A stretch of DNA of 64,000 bases from Piezodorus guildinii (lineage: Eukaryota > Arthropoda > Insecta > Hemiptera > Pentatomidae), in NCBI GenBank assembly GCA_023052935.1, contig CM041292.1, forward strand, positions 93,541,169 to 93,605,168, in the 5' to 3' direction. Each line of letters opens with the position of its first letter. Positions within the stretch are counted from its first letter, which is position 1. Shown one piece after another: positions 21,801 through 31,056 of the stretch. The translations under genes and the position numbers were made by a program. The notes beneath the pieces are model-generated. The model worked only from the letters and a program-made list of their open reading frames with translations, was not told the DNA's origin and did no database searches.

Positions 21801-22471
21801 ATCTAGCCATAGAAGGTAATCATTCAAAAACATTAATATGCACAGATTCCTTATCGGCACTTCAGAGTATTGTAAACATCAATAAAACTGGAACTATTCT
21901 AAATAAAATAAACAATTATTTAGAAACCCTCAACGATCTAGATAAAACGGTAAATTTCCTCTGGACACCAGGACATTCCGGAATACCAGGCAATGAGGCA
22001 GCTGATAAAGCAGCAAAAGAAGCAGCTCATCTCAACATTTCACCACTCCATGTATACGAGCCTAATGACGTCAAAGCATATCTAAAAGATAGAGTCCTGA
22101 AAAGCTGGGAATCGGCTTGGAATGATACTCCTTTGACAAACAAATTAAGAAATGTCAAAAAGACAACAAAAAAATGGATAAGTTCCGTCAGAGGAAACCG
22201 AAGGGAAGAGGTGGTTTTAACAAGAATAAGAATCGGTCACACCAATTTAACCCACAAATTCTTAATTACTAAAGAAAATCGACCGAACTGCGAAGTGTGT
22301 CAATTACCTCTTACAGTACAACATATTATTGAGAATTGTCCAGTATACCAGGAAGCTTTCGTATATTATAAAATACCTCGTTTCATAGAATTAGCTCTAA
22401 AAGATTCAAAAGAATCAAGTGACAGCGTCATAAAACTGTTAAAAGATACACAATTATACCAAAAAATGTAA
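18803..22471 (+). CDS. I-clade LINE ORF2 polyprotein: endonuclease, reverse transcriptase, RNase H
   Basis: An intact 1222-aa frame. Residues ~1-215 form an apurinic-type endonuclease that nicks the target: SWNCNGIR, QETK (Glu34), GDMN (Asp133, Asn135), AIDLTF (Asp183) and SDHFP (Asp207, His208). Residues ~485-750 form the reverse transcriptase: YRPISL, FFDMEKAYD (Asp576), GIPQGSVLS and YVDD (Asp666/667). Residues ~953-1075 form an RNase H with TDGS (Asp958), AELQAI (Glu991), TDSLSAL (Asp1015) and NEAADKA (Asp1068). A C-terminal knuckle CEVCQLPLTVQHIIENC (Cys1163, Cys1166, His1174, Cys1179) follows. This domain order is that of the I clade. All catalytic residues are present and there is no stop, so the protein may be active. 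Its start overlaps the stop of the spacer ORF. It would act in target-primed reverse transcription. Confidence 0.95.
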   Translation: MTIISWNCNGIRTQFEEMKILLEDINPAVLCLQETKLVPERNLNIKDYEVYRKDKEIREQGRAHGGVAIAVKNDLYSEKLDVRTPLQAIVVRVKLNFDVTICNIYLPPTETINELALTQLVSGLSSPYIVVGDMNGSHHTWSPTTNTRGNIIRRIFDSTDSLLLNTGEATYICPRSGSTSAIDLTFISPTLYTHVTWDVCRDQYGSDHFPTLLRFYSEIPKSKKHQRWIIEKANWEEFEDKINNSAPYHSDSIDELTLNFTHKIIQSALLTIPKTKGNPQKNYTPWFDEECRKYITKKNKALKDFQRNPNKENLLRYKKQKALVRNLVKKKKKESWISYVESINSNTPMKKIWQKIHSISGNNNTATLSLKIQNEIISDPQITAESLALHFAAISNCDNNQNRNNDPQELDFTSPTQDSISLQDYNRPFTIWELKAAIDETKCSSPGIDQVHNMMIKHFSPRINNELLKIFNRIWETATYPQAWRESIVVPVLKPGKNKFQPNSYRPISLTSCLSKLLEKMVNRRLMWMIEKFNLLTPIQCGFRKSRSTMDQLVTVEAEILDTFIEKKEAVGVFFDMEKAYDTIDRETILKTLYEWGFRGAMPKFIQSFLMKRYIRVRVGQSISSRKEISKGIPQGSVLSCTLFAIAINSIVSVIPSSVKAFLYVDDLAIFLRFSNYEWMCRTLQRLLNHLQAWSESRNLRFSIEKTRGVLFSRKRTPSAIPQLSMYGKTLTFGENIRFLGMVLDNKLTWVSHIKYLRDECSKRLQLMKILAKTYWGADRKSMLMVYTSVVRPKMEYGYMLYSSAKGNSLQPLDSIHHTGIRLATGAFRTSPIESLCAEASITPMAYRRQELTNNYIAKIKVQKTNPAYSYIFNPRCIRNYEINPTKTAPLGVRHIELVREILDLPIDPAEPTVRSPPWKYQPIKIDLTFKGIGPGSNKYKFQKISQKYSGHEIIFTDGSKQREFVGFAVIKSGIAIKYKLPPYSTIHTAELQAIATALHLAIEGNHSKTLICTDSLSALQSIVNINKTGTILNKINNYLETLNDLDKTVNFLWTPGHSGIPGNEAADKAAKEAAHLNISPLHVYEPNDVKAYLKDRVLKSWESAWNDTPLTNKLRNVKKTTKKWISSVRGNRREEVVLTRIRIGHTNLTHKFLITKENRPNCEVCQLPLTVQHIIENCPVYQEAFVYYKIPRFIELALKDSKESSDSVIKLLKDTQLYQKM

Positions 22472-22540
22472 ATCTAACAGTAACCGTTTAATTATATAAA
22501 ATAGATTCTAAGGCAATGATGTAAACCTATACAAAAAATA

Positions 22541-22584
<44 letters not shown>

Positions 22585-22795
22585 AATAAAAAAAAAATAA
22601 AAAAAAAATAAAAAAAAATAAATAAAAAAATAAAATTTAAAAGAAAGAAAGTAAAAGTTTAACCAATCAAATTTTTAATGAAAACAATATCAATAATAAT
22701 TGAAAAAAAAAAAAGAGAGATCACAATATTGTTTAAAAAAAAAAAAAAATTATATTTAATAAAAAAAAATAAATAAATAAAAAAAAAAGTTCTCT
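22541..22795 (+). repeat. A-rich / (AAAT)n tract in the LINE 3' UTR
   Basis: Two long A runs and many 'aaataaat' units fill the 3' UTR. The target duplication lies a further ~260 bp downstream, so this tract is internal to the element and not its terminal tail. Confidence 0.8.
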
Positions 22796-23006
22796 ACAAT
22801 ACTGTCTTAAGATAAATGCTAGTTAGTTTGAAAATTGTATTTATAATGTATATATTATTTAAGTTAAATAAATAAATAAGATGTGAAATAGTAAGAAGAC
22901 AAATGTATACAATTAAAATAGCAAAGCAAAATAAGAAATTTAAGTACCTTGATGTTAAAACATAAGTCAAAAAATCAAAATTACATAAGAAGTTAAATAA
23001 TGAAAG

Positions 23007-23060
23007 GGCGTAATGACCTTGCTGTCGATCGCCTAGGAAAAACAAGTAACCTAACCTAAC
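23007..23060 (+). other. 3'-terminal stem-loop and simple-repeat tail of the I-clade LINE
   Basis: A conserved module 'gggcgtaatgacctt' ... 'tcgcct' is followed by 'aaaacaag' and 'taacctaacctaac'. Related copies show the same module with better pairing: AGGCGT/ACGCCT at 24704-24732 and GGGCGT/ACGCCC at 49538-49567. This is probably the 3' structure recognised by the element's reverse transcriptase (inference). Confidence 0.65.
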
Positions 23061-23069
23061 ATGGTTAAT

Positions 23070-23835
23070 TTGAATGAATATTCAGGAGAAAATAAAGAAG
23101 AACTTAAATGCTTGTACAAGTTAATATAATTTTTTTTTTTTTTTGCTTTGTAAGCAAAAATCTGAATTAATTCCCCAGAAGAAAGTGTTTTTTTTTTAAC
23201 TTGGTTCCCCTTATATTATAGGATTTAAGAATGAAATCTGCAGGATAATTTTATTGTTCTAGAAACAGTACGAATAAGAATATGTCCTGAACCCAACAAC
23301 TCCAAGGTTGTAGAGGTATCATAGACGTCAGAGTAATTTTTGAGAGAACTAAAAAACTGTGACAATAATAAACTCCTTTATATATTTTTTTCTGTACTAT
23401 TTTTCAGTTTACTACTATGCTTAGTATTCACATTTCATTATTCTGTTTAGCATCTGACTTTTGCTTCACTTCATGTTACCTTACATACTTATGTTAACTA
23501 TATTTAAAATATTATAAATTTGTATTAGAATAACAAAAATAATTGAAAATGTATGTGCAATATGTCCAAGGAATTGATATAGTATGCTGTTATTTAAGCA
23601 ACCCGATGTATTAGGACAGCATTGCTAAATAAATAAACCATTTTTCTCTAATGTCTCTCTTTACTTATGTTGATATATTAATTACTTCTTTATTAGTTGT
23701 TATTACATCCTTTTCCTGTTCTTATGTTTACAATTTTACTGTAATTTTATGTTCTTTTCGGCTGTTATAAACTACCTATATGCAGACCCGCAACGTGGAT
23801 CGAAACGTTGGATATAAATAGTTCTTTACTATTTT

Positions 23836-23876
<41 letters not shown>

Positions 23877-24083
23877 TTTTTTTACTGCCACTGGAAGTAG
23901 CTCTTCCTTTATATACATTTTACAGACAACTATCGATTATTCGGTAATGTCAAACATCAAACATCCTGAGTTTGCAATTAAGTAAACACGTGATTTTGAA
24001 TTCGTTTTCGTACAAATCTTCGTTTTTTAACCAGGCTGTTCACACCATTTCTGTCTGTATATTGTTTTGTTTAAATTAAATTT
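23070..24083. other. A+T-rich sequence; (AT)n run and one CGAAACGTTG motif
   Basis: A (AT)n tract lies at about 23838-23871. Just upstream, 'agacccgcaacgtggatc' followed by 'gaaacgttgg' (23784-23813) resembles the inner part of the foldback elements at 2396 and 37990, but without a second arm. Nothing else is recognised. Confidence 0.5.
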
Positions 24084-24190
24084 TTACTTTACTTTACTTT
24101 AAATCACACCTATCAACAGTACAATAAACATGTAGTGAATTAGCGAACATTGTACATGAATGTTACAATCAATATGGCCATTATTAATTT
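24084..24190 (-). repeat. Jockey-type LINE 3' tail fragment (family C)
   Basis: 'ctttaaatcacacc', 'gtacaataaacat' and 'gtgaattagcgaaca' parallel the start of the minus-strand fragment at 45052-45115. It is non-coding. Confidence 0.45.
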
Positions 24191-24224
24191 TTTTTATTGA
24201 GTTTTAGATAACCATATACTTCTG

Positions 24225-24746
24225 GTCTTACCTTACACGGTCCACATCTAGCAGTAGCAGCTGCAGGGAGGAGGTCGCACAGACCTGACTGAGGATAGGA
24301 CACTCGCGGCTAACGCACTCGTATCTTTTAACCAGGCAACCCGTGTCCCGGTGCCAGCATTGTGATGGAACCCTTACCATTCGGTATATTTTTCAGGAAT
24401 GTCCATATTATTCATCACCTGAATAAAAGTGGGCTAAACCCAAATATTTCAACAGTATTGGGTGATAGAGAGGAAACTATTAAATTTTTTTCTGATTTTC
24501 TGAAGGAGCAATCATTGTTATCTAAATTATAAAGACTATAATGTTAATTAAATATAAAGTTATACATTCCTTGTCACTTTTTAATTAATTTATTTTTAAT
24601 TATTGTTTACATTATAATCTTCTTTTTTTTCAATCATTTATTACCTGATTATCAGATCCTGATAGTTCCTTCTCATAAAGGTTAAATATACATATAGTTG
24701 CTAGGCGTTGGAGACCTTAGGGTTTTACGCCTTAAAACCAAAACAA
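24225..24746 (+). pseudogene. I-clade LINE, severely 5'-truncated C-terminal fragment
   Basis: Translation gives REEVAQT, a stop, LRIGHSRLTHSYLL, and then CQHCDGTLTIRYIFQEC, the C-terminal knuckle with its His replaced by Tyr. These match REEVVLTRIRIGHTNLTHKFL and CEVCQLPLTVQHIIENC of the intact ORF2. A premature TGA and a later TAA break the frame. The 3' stem-loop AGGCGT...ACGCCT sits at 24704-24732 with tail 'aaaaccaaaacaaacc'. The flanks share a 14-bp repeat with one mismatch ('accatatacttctg' 24211-24224, 'accacatacttctg' 24747-24760). Confidence 0.85.
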
Positions 24747-25159
24747 ACCACATACTTCTGCCGGAGGGAAAAGCTCCATATTCACCTACTGTTCTGTAAT
24801 ATCCGTCGTGAAATGAAAGTCGATAAATGCAGTTAATGGTTAATTTTTATTACGGTTTTAAACTACGGTTTAGACAGTGATGGCCGGACTTAAAGTTATG
24901 CCATACCGGATCGAAACCGGCTTAGGCTTTTTTAAATTTATTTCGCGGTGTCACTAAATAGAAATGGATCCTGGAAAAAAAAAAAAAAAAAGTGGTTCAT
25001 ATATCTTTTTATATATTCTTATTTATCATTTAAGTTTTTTTGATCAAATCATTTTTGGATCCGGTATAATTTAACTGAGGCTTGGAGTAATAAAATAGTT
25101 TTTCCTTATTTTTGGTGACATCTTTCTCTAAGAAGTTTATTTAGTACTACCTTCCCATA

Positions 25160-26435
25160 TATCTTTTATGTATGATTGGTAAAATCCTGGAATAAATTTC
25201 TTCTGAAACGTATATTTGATTTCCATCACATTATTTCAGATCATCAATTTGGATTCCTTAAATCGTGTGGTGGACAGTGTTCCTCTGCTTTGGAGGGCGG
25301 ATTGTATTGCACGGGAGCCTTCCTGGACTTAAAAAAAGCCTTTGACCGATCCTCACACCCATGATAGCTTTACGAACTCCGCTCACTGATCGACCCATCA
25401 AAATAAATCACAATAATTCCTATTCCTCCTTTTTTTACCAGTCTGGTGGTGTTCCTCAAGGCAACATCCCAGGATCCATTCTATATAGTCTATATAGCTG
25501 ATATCCCAACCCATCCTAATTCTTTTCTTTCTATTTAAACTGATGAAACTTGTGTGTTATCAGTAGATAATGACCTAATTATTGCCTTCCACACTCTTAA
25601 ATATCTTTATCAGAGACCTTAAAGTATAGACTGGAGAACAGAACTGAAGTATTAAAATTAATTCCAATTAATTCAACCAAATAATCCTCAACGCTCCTTA
25701 CTTTGTTACGAATATAGTCATCCATATAGACCTTAATGTTCCATATGTTGGTGATTTGGTCCGAACCTGATACCACTTCTTTCCCACTCTAAGCCACTAG
25801 TTTCAACTCTTGCTTCCACTTCAATTCTTGGTAAACATCCGTGGCGTCTGGAAAAAAGATGGCCTCGAGACTTTCTAGGTTAGATTACTTTCAGGAGTAC
25901 TGCCAGTGGGTAGTACCTCTACATGTATTTATGTATTTTATTTTAATATATTTTTATTGAAATTTACAACTGTATGAAATATAACAAGTAAATATGCTGA
26001 AATGATAAAACAAATGAAATTAACATGACGAAAAACTGCCCATTGGCAGCACTCTTTAGAAGTGAGTCTAAACAAGAAGGTCACGAGGCATCTTCTTTTC
26101 AGACGCCTCGGAGGATTGTCAGGAATTCAAGAGGAAGCAAGGATTGAAACTAATGGATTAGAGTGGGGGTGGAGTTTTTCATGGGAGGAGTGATACCTGG
26201 TACGGGCCAAATCAGCAACATATGGAAAATAAGGTCATTGTGGATGATTTTATTCGTGAGAAAGTAAGGAGCGTTAAGGATTTTGGATTGTAAGGATTGG
26301 ATACGAGAAGAATTTGATGGTTTAGTAGTGCCCCAAAGCTCAAACGTGTATTTCATGTCATTTTATTATATTTCCATTCCATTTACCTCATGTATGTCAA
26401 AATATAGTTGTAAATATCAATAAATATGTTTACAA
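25160..26435 (+). pseudogene. Degraded Jockey-clade LINE interrupted by an opposite LINE copy
   Basis: The plus strand encodes broken reverse transcriptase pieces: DHQFGFLKSCGGQCSSALEG and GAFLDLKKAFDRSSHP near 25230-25362, then GGVPQGNIPGSILYS near 25440. The match to the minus-strand copy at 4668-5570 is close (for example 'gctgatatcccaacccatcc' in both). The copy continues with a 3' UTR to about 25923, is interrupted by an inverted LINE (25945-26347), and resumes at 26348-26435 with 'agttgtaaatatcaataaa', the family's 3' end. There are multiple stops and frameshifts. Confidence 0.8.
25945..26347 (-). mobile_element. Jockey-type LINE 3' fragment nested in the plus-strand copy
   Basis: On the minus strand: C-terminal coding remnants (SFELWGT-like 'gctttggggc' near 26335, then a region matching 4720-4900) and a 3' UTR ending in 'aatttcaataaaaa'. 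The flanks 'gtatttatgtattttatt' (25924) and 'gtatttcatgtcattttatt' (26348) look like a diverged target duplication. It is non-functional. Confidence 0.7.
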
Positions 26436-27160
26436 ATATGTATATAATTCAACGTTACATAAAGAAGGTATTTAACAAACCGCTTTAATATTTAATATAA
26501 TAAATCAATAAAAGTCATATGTGTATTTAGCCTCTTAGTATCAGCATGGAATACGAAAATTGAATCGCTAATTAATAATCTAGAACAACTGAATCGTACT
26601 AAACGTGGTCAGCAGACATAATTGATCTTCTATCTATGATTGACTCGATCACATTGATGAAAATTATTCCATTTATTGAACTCTTTCAAAATATTATTAC
26701 TAAATTTCTATCAAAACAATTATAGAAACTAAACCAATATAGTTCGCCTTTCTATTTCATAAACCAAATAATTCAAAAATTGCTAGCTACCTCTCAGAAC
26801 ATTTCAATTACCCACTTTGGAATCAGAGATACCGACAATTATAGATGACCTCATTCCACTAATGGGCAGCGATCGAATGGATCCATTTTTCATTAGTTCT
26901 TTGATGCTGTTGGCTGCCCTGCAATTCCTTCAGGCATGCCAGGATACTTTAGTAAGAGGATAGGAGTATAGTAAAAGTACAAATTCTTTCATAAAATAAG
27001 ATGAAACAGATAGACCATATTAAAGTGGTCGAGTTTCAATATAAAAATCTAACAAAACGAAAGTCCCTATTTCCATAAATGTCTTTTTGTTCATTGAATT
27101 CTTATTTTAATTAAAAAAAAAAAATTAAAAAAAAAACATACTTCTCAAGTTTCAGAGAAA
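26436..27160. other. A+T-rich sequence without recognisable genes
   Basis: No ORF, tRNA-like head or repeat match that I can support. Confidence 0.5.
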
Positions 27161-27175
27161 AAAGGCATAGTACAC

Positions 27176-27317
27176 ATAGAGGATCGTACTGGTTCGGCCA
27201 AAGACCGTGCAATGTGATCACCCTTAGTCCCCAGGTTTTTCTCCTATTTTTAGGTACCCACTTTATAGAAGTTTCTGTGCCCCAGGAGGCTCTCCATATC
27301 CATATCCACGGCTGAAA
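27176..27317 (-). repeat. SINE family A, body half, split by the Gypsy insertion
   Basis: 'gaccgtgcaatg', 'ccccaggtttttctcc', 'ggtacccactttatagaag', 'tgccccaggagg' and 'cacggctgaa' match the SINE at 60586-60770. The head half reappears after the Gypsy element at 33934-33999. Confidence 0.75.
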
Positions 27318-27352
27318 AAAAAAAAATTAATATTTATTTATTTTAATAATAC

Positions 27353-27722
27353 TGTGACATGGTTAACGGTTAAGGTCCAGGTTCTTAGAAAATAAAATTA
27401 TTAACGATCTTCTACTTTATTTCCTTTGTGGCATACAAGCATACGGCAAAACATATTCTTCGTAACACCAACGCTGGGTATCTTTTAAATATATATATGA
27501 CGGAAGAAAATTAAATAAAAATATCCTTATACTGCTTCCTGCTAACTCGGTACTTCCATACATGGATACGTTACGAGACTTTCTACCGGAATGGCCTAAG
27601 ATCGCGGAATTCCGGTACCTCCACGGTACTTCCTAGGCGGCGACACTGTACTTTCCATATGTAGGCTCAAGTTTAAAACACCGGGCGGACGAAACCGAGC
27701 GGGAAAATTAAAACTTGTTACA
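27353..27722 (-). repeat. Gypsy 3' LTR
   Basis: On the minus strand it starts TGTAACAAG and ends ATGTCACA, the usual TG...CA. By eye it matches 33461-33830 at every position. Confidence 0.95.
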
Positions 27723-27736
27723 CACTCCCCTCCAGC
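27723..27736 (-). promoter_or_regulatory. Gypsy polypurine tract
   Basis: On the minus strand, 'ctggaggggagtg' lies directly against the 3' LTR. This purine-rich position primes plus-strand DNA synthesis in LTR elements. Confidence 0.8.
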
Positions 27737-27747
27737 GGGTAAGTCCG

Positions 27748-30700
27748 TCATTTGGTTTGGAATAACTTAAGCTTCGATGGATGCCATAAACCTACGAACT
27801 TTCCATTCTGATCCCTTAACTTACACGACCCGCCACCCGTAACTGAGACAACTGTATAAGGGCCTTCATACTTGGGGTTAAGTTTAGCTGCGAGTTTATC
27901 TGCTGCTGAAGATAACTGAAAAGTCATTTTTAAAACCTGATCTCCCGGATGGAAACGATCTTTCCGGCGTCTCAAATTATAACGACTACTCTGATTTATG
28001 CTTGCTTTAAGAGAATTTTCCTCAGCGACATGATGAACTTCAGGCAATTTGGCCACTTTTGCCGCCCAACGAGTCTGTTCTTCTTCGCGAGCTGCTAGAA
28101 TATCTCCCTCGAGAACTTGGTGTAAAGGCCTTAGCTCTCTACCGAAATTTAAGAAAGCAGGGCTGAACTTGGTCGAGTCCTGAACTGCGGAATTCAATGC
28201 AAATTGGATCTCTCCTAACTTCTCGTCCCAGCGTTGGTGTTTTTTCCCAAGATACGTGACGATAAGTTGCTTTATATTACGGTTAGACCGTTCTGTGGGA
28301 TTTGCCTGTGAGTGATAAAGAGGAGTAGTCTCCCTCTTGATTCCGAACTCCTTAGCTACTTCATCAACAAGATTACTCACAAAGTTCTTTGCATTGTCGG
28401 AAATTAATTTCCTAGGTGCACCATGCCTATATAATATTCGGGACTTTAATTTCGACACTATAACCGAAGAGGTAGCTTTCCTAATGGGACACAATTCCAC
28501 CCATCGGCTAAATAAATCGACGAAAACTAGGAGATAAACGTTGCCTTTAGTGTTTCTAGGATAGGGACCCATAATGTCGACAGAAACGATTTCCCACGGC
28601 TGCTTGTTATAGCGAGGGTACATCAATCCACGAGGTGGTGTATTTCTGGGTTTTACCTTTTGACACAACTCACACTGTCTCACATATTGGCTTATATCCG
28701 AATAAAGACCCGGCCAATAATATAGTCTGCTAACCCGCGAGAACGTCTTATCAATCCCTAAGTGGCCAGACTGAGGAAGATCATGATTATCATATATTAT
28801 AGATCTCCGCAGGTGTCTTGGAACAACCACTTTCCACTCCTCACTGGGGTCCTCCAACTCTCCTTTCAAAGAGTTCTTCCGATGATACAGTAACTGCCCG
28901 TCCTTTATCAACCAGCCAGGGTGAAATTCTGGGAACTTTTGGACTCTGTAAAATTTCTGATCGTACCATTCATCAGACGATATAGGGGTTCCCGAAGACG
29001 AAATATCATTGGAAGAGGAGCCATGATCGATACCTGTAGATAAAACAGTTATTGCGGCAATTCTGGATAATGCATCGGCCACTGTATTCAGTTTGCCCTT
29101 ACGGTATTCCACTTTGTAATTATACGGTTGTAACCGAAGAGCCCATCTAGCCAAACGACCCGAAGGGTTCTTCAAATTTAGAAGCCACTTAAGACTGGCA
29201 TGGTCCGTAATAACGGTAAAGGAATATCCCTCCAAGTAATGCCGATTCTTTTCGATACCAAACAGGACTGCCAGGCATTCCTTTTCGGTGACGGTATAAT
29301 TTCTTTCAGCTGGACTGAGGGTACGTGAGCAAAAAGCGATAACCCTTTCTTCGCCATCTTGTATCTGTGTTAAGACAGCTCCAAGACCTGTATCACTGGC
29401 ATCGGTCTGTAGTTGAAAAGGCTGCTCGAAATCGGGCCTTGCTAATATTGGTGCTTCAGTCAGTGCTGACTTGAGAGCATTGAAAGAGGCTTCTTGCTCT
29501 CCTGACCATATCCATTTAGCTTTGCGTTTGAGCAAGGATGTAAGGGGAGAGACAACCGCGGAAAAATCTTTTATAAAACGGCGATACCACCCTGCCATTC
29601 CAAGGAACCTTCTAAGTTGCCCAACATTGGTGGGTGGAGGGATCGAAGTAATGGAACATACTTTGTCTGGATCAACGCTCAGGCCTTCACTATTAACTAA
29701 ATACCCTAAGTATCTAACTTCTTTACAACCAAATTTGCATTTATCGGGATTAATACGCAACCCTGAAGCTTTAAGTCGACGAAATACTTTCTGAAGCATG
29801 TCTAAATGCAATTTAAAGGTTGGCGTGCAAACCAAAATATCGTCTAGGAAAACTACAACGTACGGGTATAGTTCGGGTCCAAATATGGCATCGGCTAACC
29901 TCTGAAAGGTAGCAGGTGAATTGGTTAGCCCAAAAGGCATAACTTTAAACCTAAATAACCCTCTGCCCGGAACTGTAAACGCTGTAATCTCTTTACTAGA
30001 TTCGTCAGCTAGTGGTACTTGCAGAAATGCCTGCTTAAGGTCAAATTTGGACAGATATCTCGCTTGTCTAAGTCCGTCTAAAAGAGAAGTCATATTTGGC
30101 ATGGGATATGAATCTTTACAAGTAACTTCGTTTACCTTGCGAAAATCGATACAGAACCGGTAACCCGATCCCTTGCGAACCATGACTACCGGAGATGACC
30201 ATGGAGATTGGCAAGGCTCAACTAAGCCTTCTTCTAACATCCGATCAAGTTCCTGGTACATTGCCTCAAGAACTTTAGGCGAGTAGTGGTAGGAGCGTTG
30301 CTTAATAGGTTGAGCACCCATAACATCTATCTTATGTCTTATACGGGTTGTTAATCCCGGAGAATCTTGGAGAGTTAGCAAACCTTCACTAACTATCTTA
30401 TCCAGATCTAACTTTTCTGAGGAACTGAGTGAATTAATACCACAAATTGATGTTTCCCTTCCCTCTATTGGAACATCCTGACGGAACGAAAACTTATGGC
30501 TAGGATCGTCTTGAAACCACCAGGTTGCTTCACGAAAATTCATGCACATATTAGAATTAACTATAAAATCTAATCCAAACAAAAACATAAATGGAAGTGA
30601 TGTTAAAGCATACAGTATTATGTTGTACGACCTACCTCCAACTGTAATTGGAATAGAGAATATTTTATCCACAATACTGGTACTTCCATTAGCGACACAA

Positions 30701-31056
30701 ATATTAAACTCGGGAATTTCCTCAACGACATAACCCAGTTGAAGGAGAATTTTGATCCCTTCTGGTCCAACGAATGAGGTGGTTGAACCAGGGTCAAATA
30801 GGGCCAAGTAATTCAACTCTCTTCGGCACTGTTTTCCTATTTGGAAAACCATGTAAAGCTGTTTAGGGAACGATACGGGATAAAGAGGTACGGTAAAATT
30901 TTCTAAAGAATTCGAGGCGACATTTGAGGAAACGAGATCAGATTTAGCGGTACAAAAAGGTATACGATACGGAACGGTATTTAGTGGGTCAGCTAAAACT
31001 GTAGGAATAGGAATGACCCTCACTTCCGATTCCCTCGCCCATTTCCCGGAGTACAT
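27748..31056 (-). CDS. pol: Ty3/Gypsy Pol polyprotein (PR-RT-RNase H-IN)
   Basis: An intact 1102-codon frame. The aspartic protease carries FDPGSTTSF (Asp88), where Pro replaces the usual Ser/Thr after the catalytic Asp. The reverse transcriptase (~250-450) has KFDLKQAF (Asp339), MPFGLTNSPATFQ and VVFLDDILV (Asp405/406). RNase H (~545-665) has QTDAS (Asp552), TEKECLAVL (Glu593), TDHASLKWLL (Asp618) and VADALSR (Asp661). The integrase has a zinc region with His758, His765, Cys795 and Cys798, and a catalytic triad Asp827, Asp887 and Glu922 (34 residues between the last two). A GPY-type segment EGPYTVVSV lies near the C-terminus. The frame opens at an ATG preceded by TAA and overlaps gag by 37 nt, so Pol is probably made by -1 frameshifting as Gag-Pol. 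Confidence 0.95.
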   Translation of the reverse strand: MYSGKWARESEVRVIPIPTVLADPLNTVPYRIPFCTAKSDLVSSNVASNSLENFTVPLYPVSFPKQLYMVFQIGKQCRRELNYLALFDPGSTTSFVGPEGIKILLQLGYVVEEIPEFNICVANGSTSIVDKIFSIPITVGGRSYNIILYALTSLPFMFLFGLDFIVNSNMCMNFREATWWFQDDPSHKFSFRQDVPIEGRETSICGINSLSSSEKLDLDKIVSEGLLTLQDSPGLTTRIRHKIDVMGAQPIKQRSYHYSPKVLEAMYQELDRMLEEGLVEPCQSPWSSPVVMVRKGSGYRFCIDFRKVNEVTCKDSYPMPNMTSLLDGLRQARYLSKFDLKQAFLQVPLADESSKEITAFTVPGRGLFRFKVMPFGLTNSPATFQRLADAIFGPELYPYVVVFLDDILVCTPTFKLHLDMLQKVFRRLKASGLRINPDKCKFGCKEVRYLGYLVNSEGLSVDPDKVCSITSIPPPTNVGQLRRFLGMAGWYRRFIKDFSAVVSPLTSLLKRKAKWIWSGEQEASFNALKSALTEAPILARPDFEQPFQLQTDASDTGLGAVLTQIQDGEERVIAFCSRTLSPAERNYTVTEKECLAVLFGIEKNRHYLEGYSFTVITDHASLKWLLNLKNPSGRLARWALRLQPYNYKVEYRKGKLNTVADALSRIAAITVLSTGIDHGSSSNDISSSGTPISSDEWYDQKFYRVQKFPEFHPGWLIKDGQLLYHRKNSLKGELEDPSEEWKVVVPRHLRRSIIYDNHDLPQSGHLGIDKTFSRVSRLYYWPGLYSDISQYVRQCELCQKVKPRNTPPRGLMYPRYNKQPWEIVSVDIMGPYPRNTKGNVYLLVFVDLFSRWVELCPIRKATSSVIVSKLKSRILYRHGAPRKLISDNAKNFVSNLVDEVAKEFGIKRETTPLYHSQANPTERSNRNIKQLIVTYLGKKHQRWDEKLGEIQFALNSAVQDSTKFSPAFLNFGRELRPLHQVLEGDILAAREEEQTRWAAKVAKLPEVHHVAEENSLKASINQSSRYNLRRRKDRFHPGDQVLKMTFQLSSAADKLAAKLNPKYEGPYTVVSVTGGGSCKLRDQNGKFVGLWHPSKLKLFQTK

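Larger units (their letters stand above)
17338..23069 (+). mobile_element. I-clade LINE, 5'-truncated, with target-site duplication
   Basis: An 11-bp direct repeat 'acatggttaat' flanks the element (17338-17348 and 23059-23069). The ORF1 reading frame begins exactly at the left junction, so the copy was truncated inside ORF1 on insertion. Contents: truncated ORF1, a 119-codon spacer ORF, complete ORF2, a 3' UTR with long A-rich runs (22541-22795), and a 3'-terminal stem-loop followed by 'taacctaacctaac'. Two shorter relatives lie at 24225-24746 and 48438-49591. ORF2 lacks internal stops, which suggests recent insertion. Confidence 0.85.
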
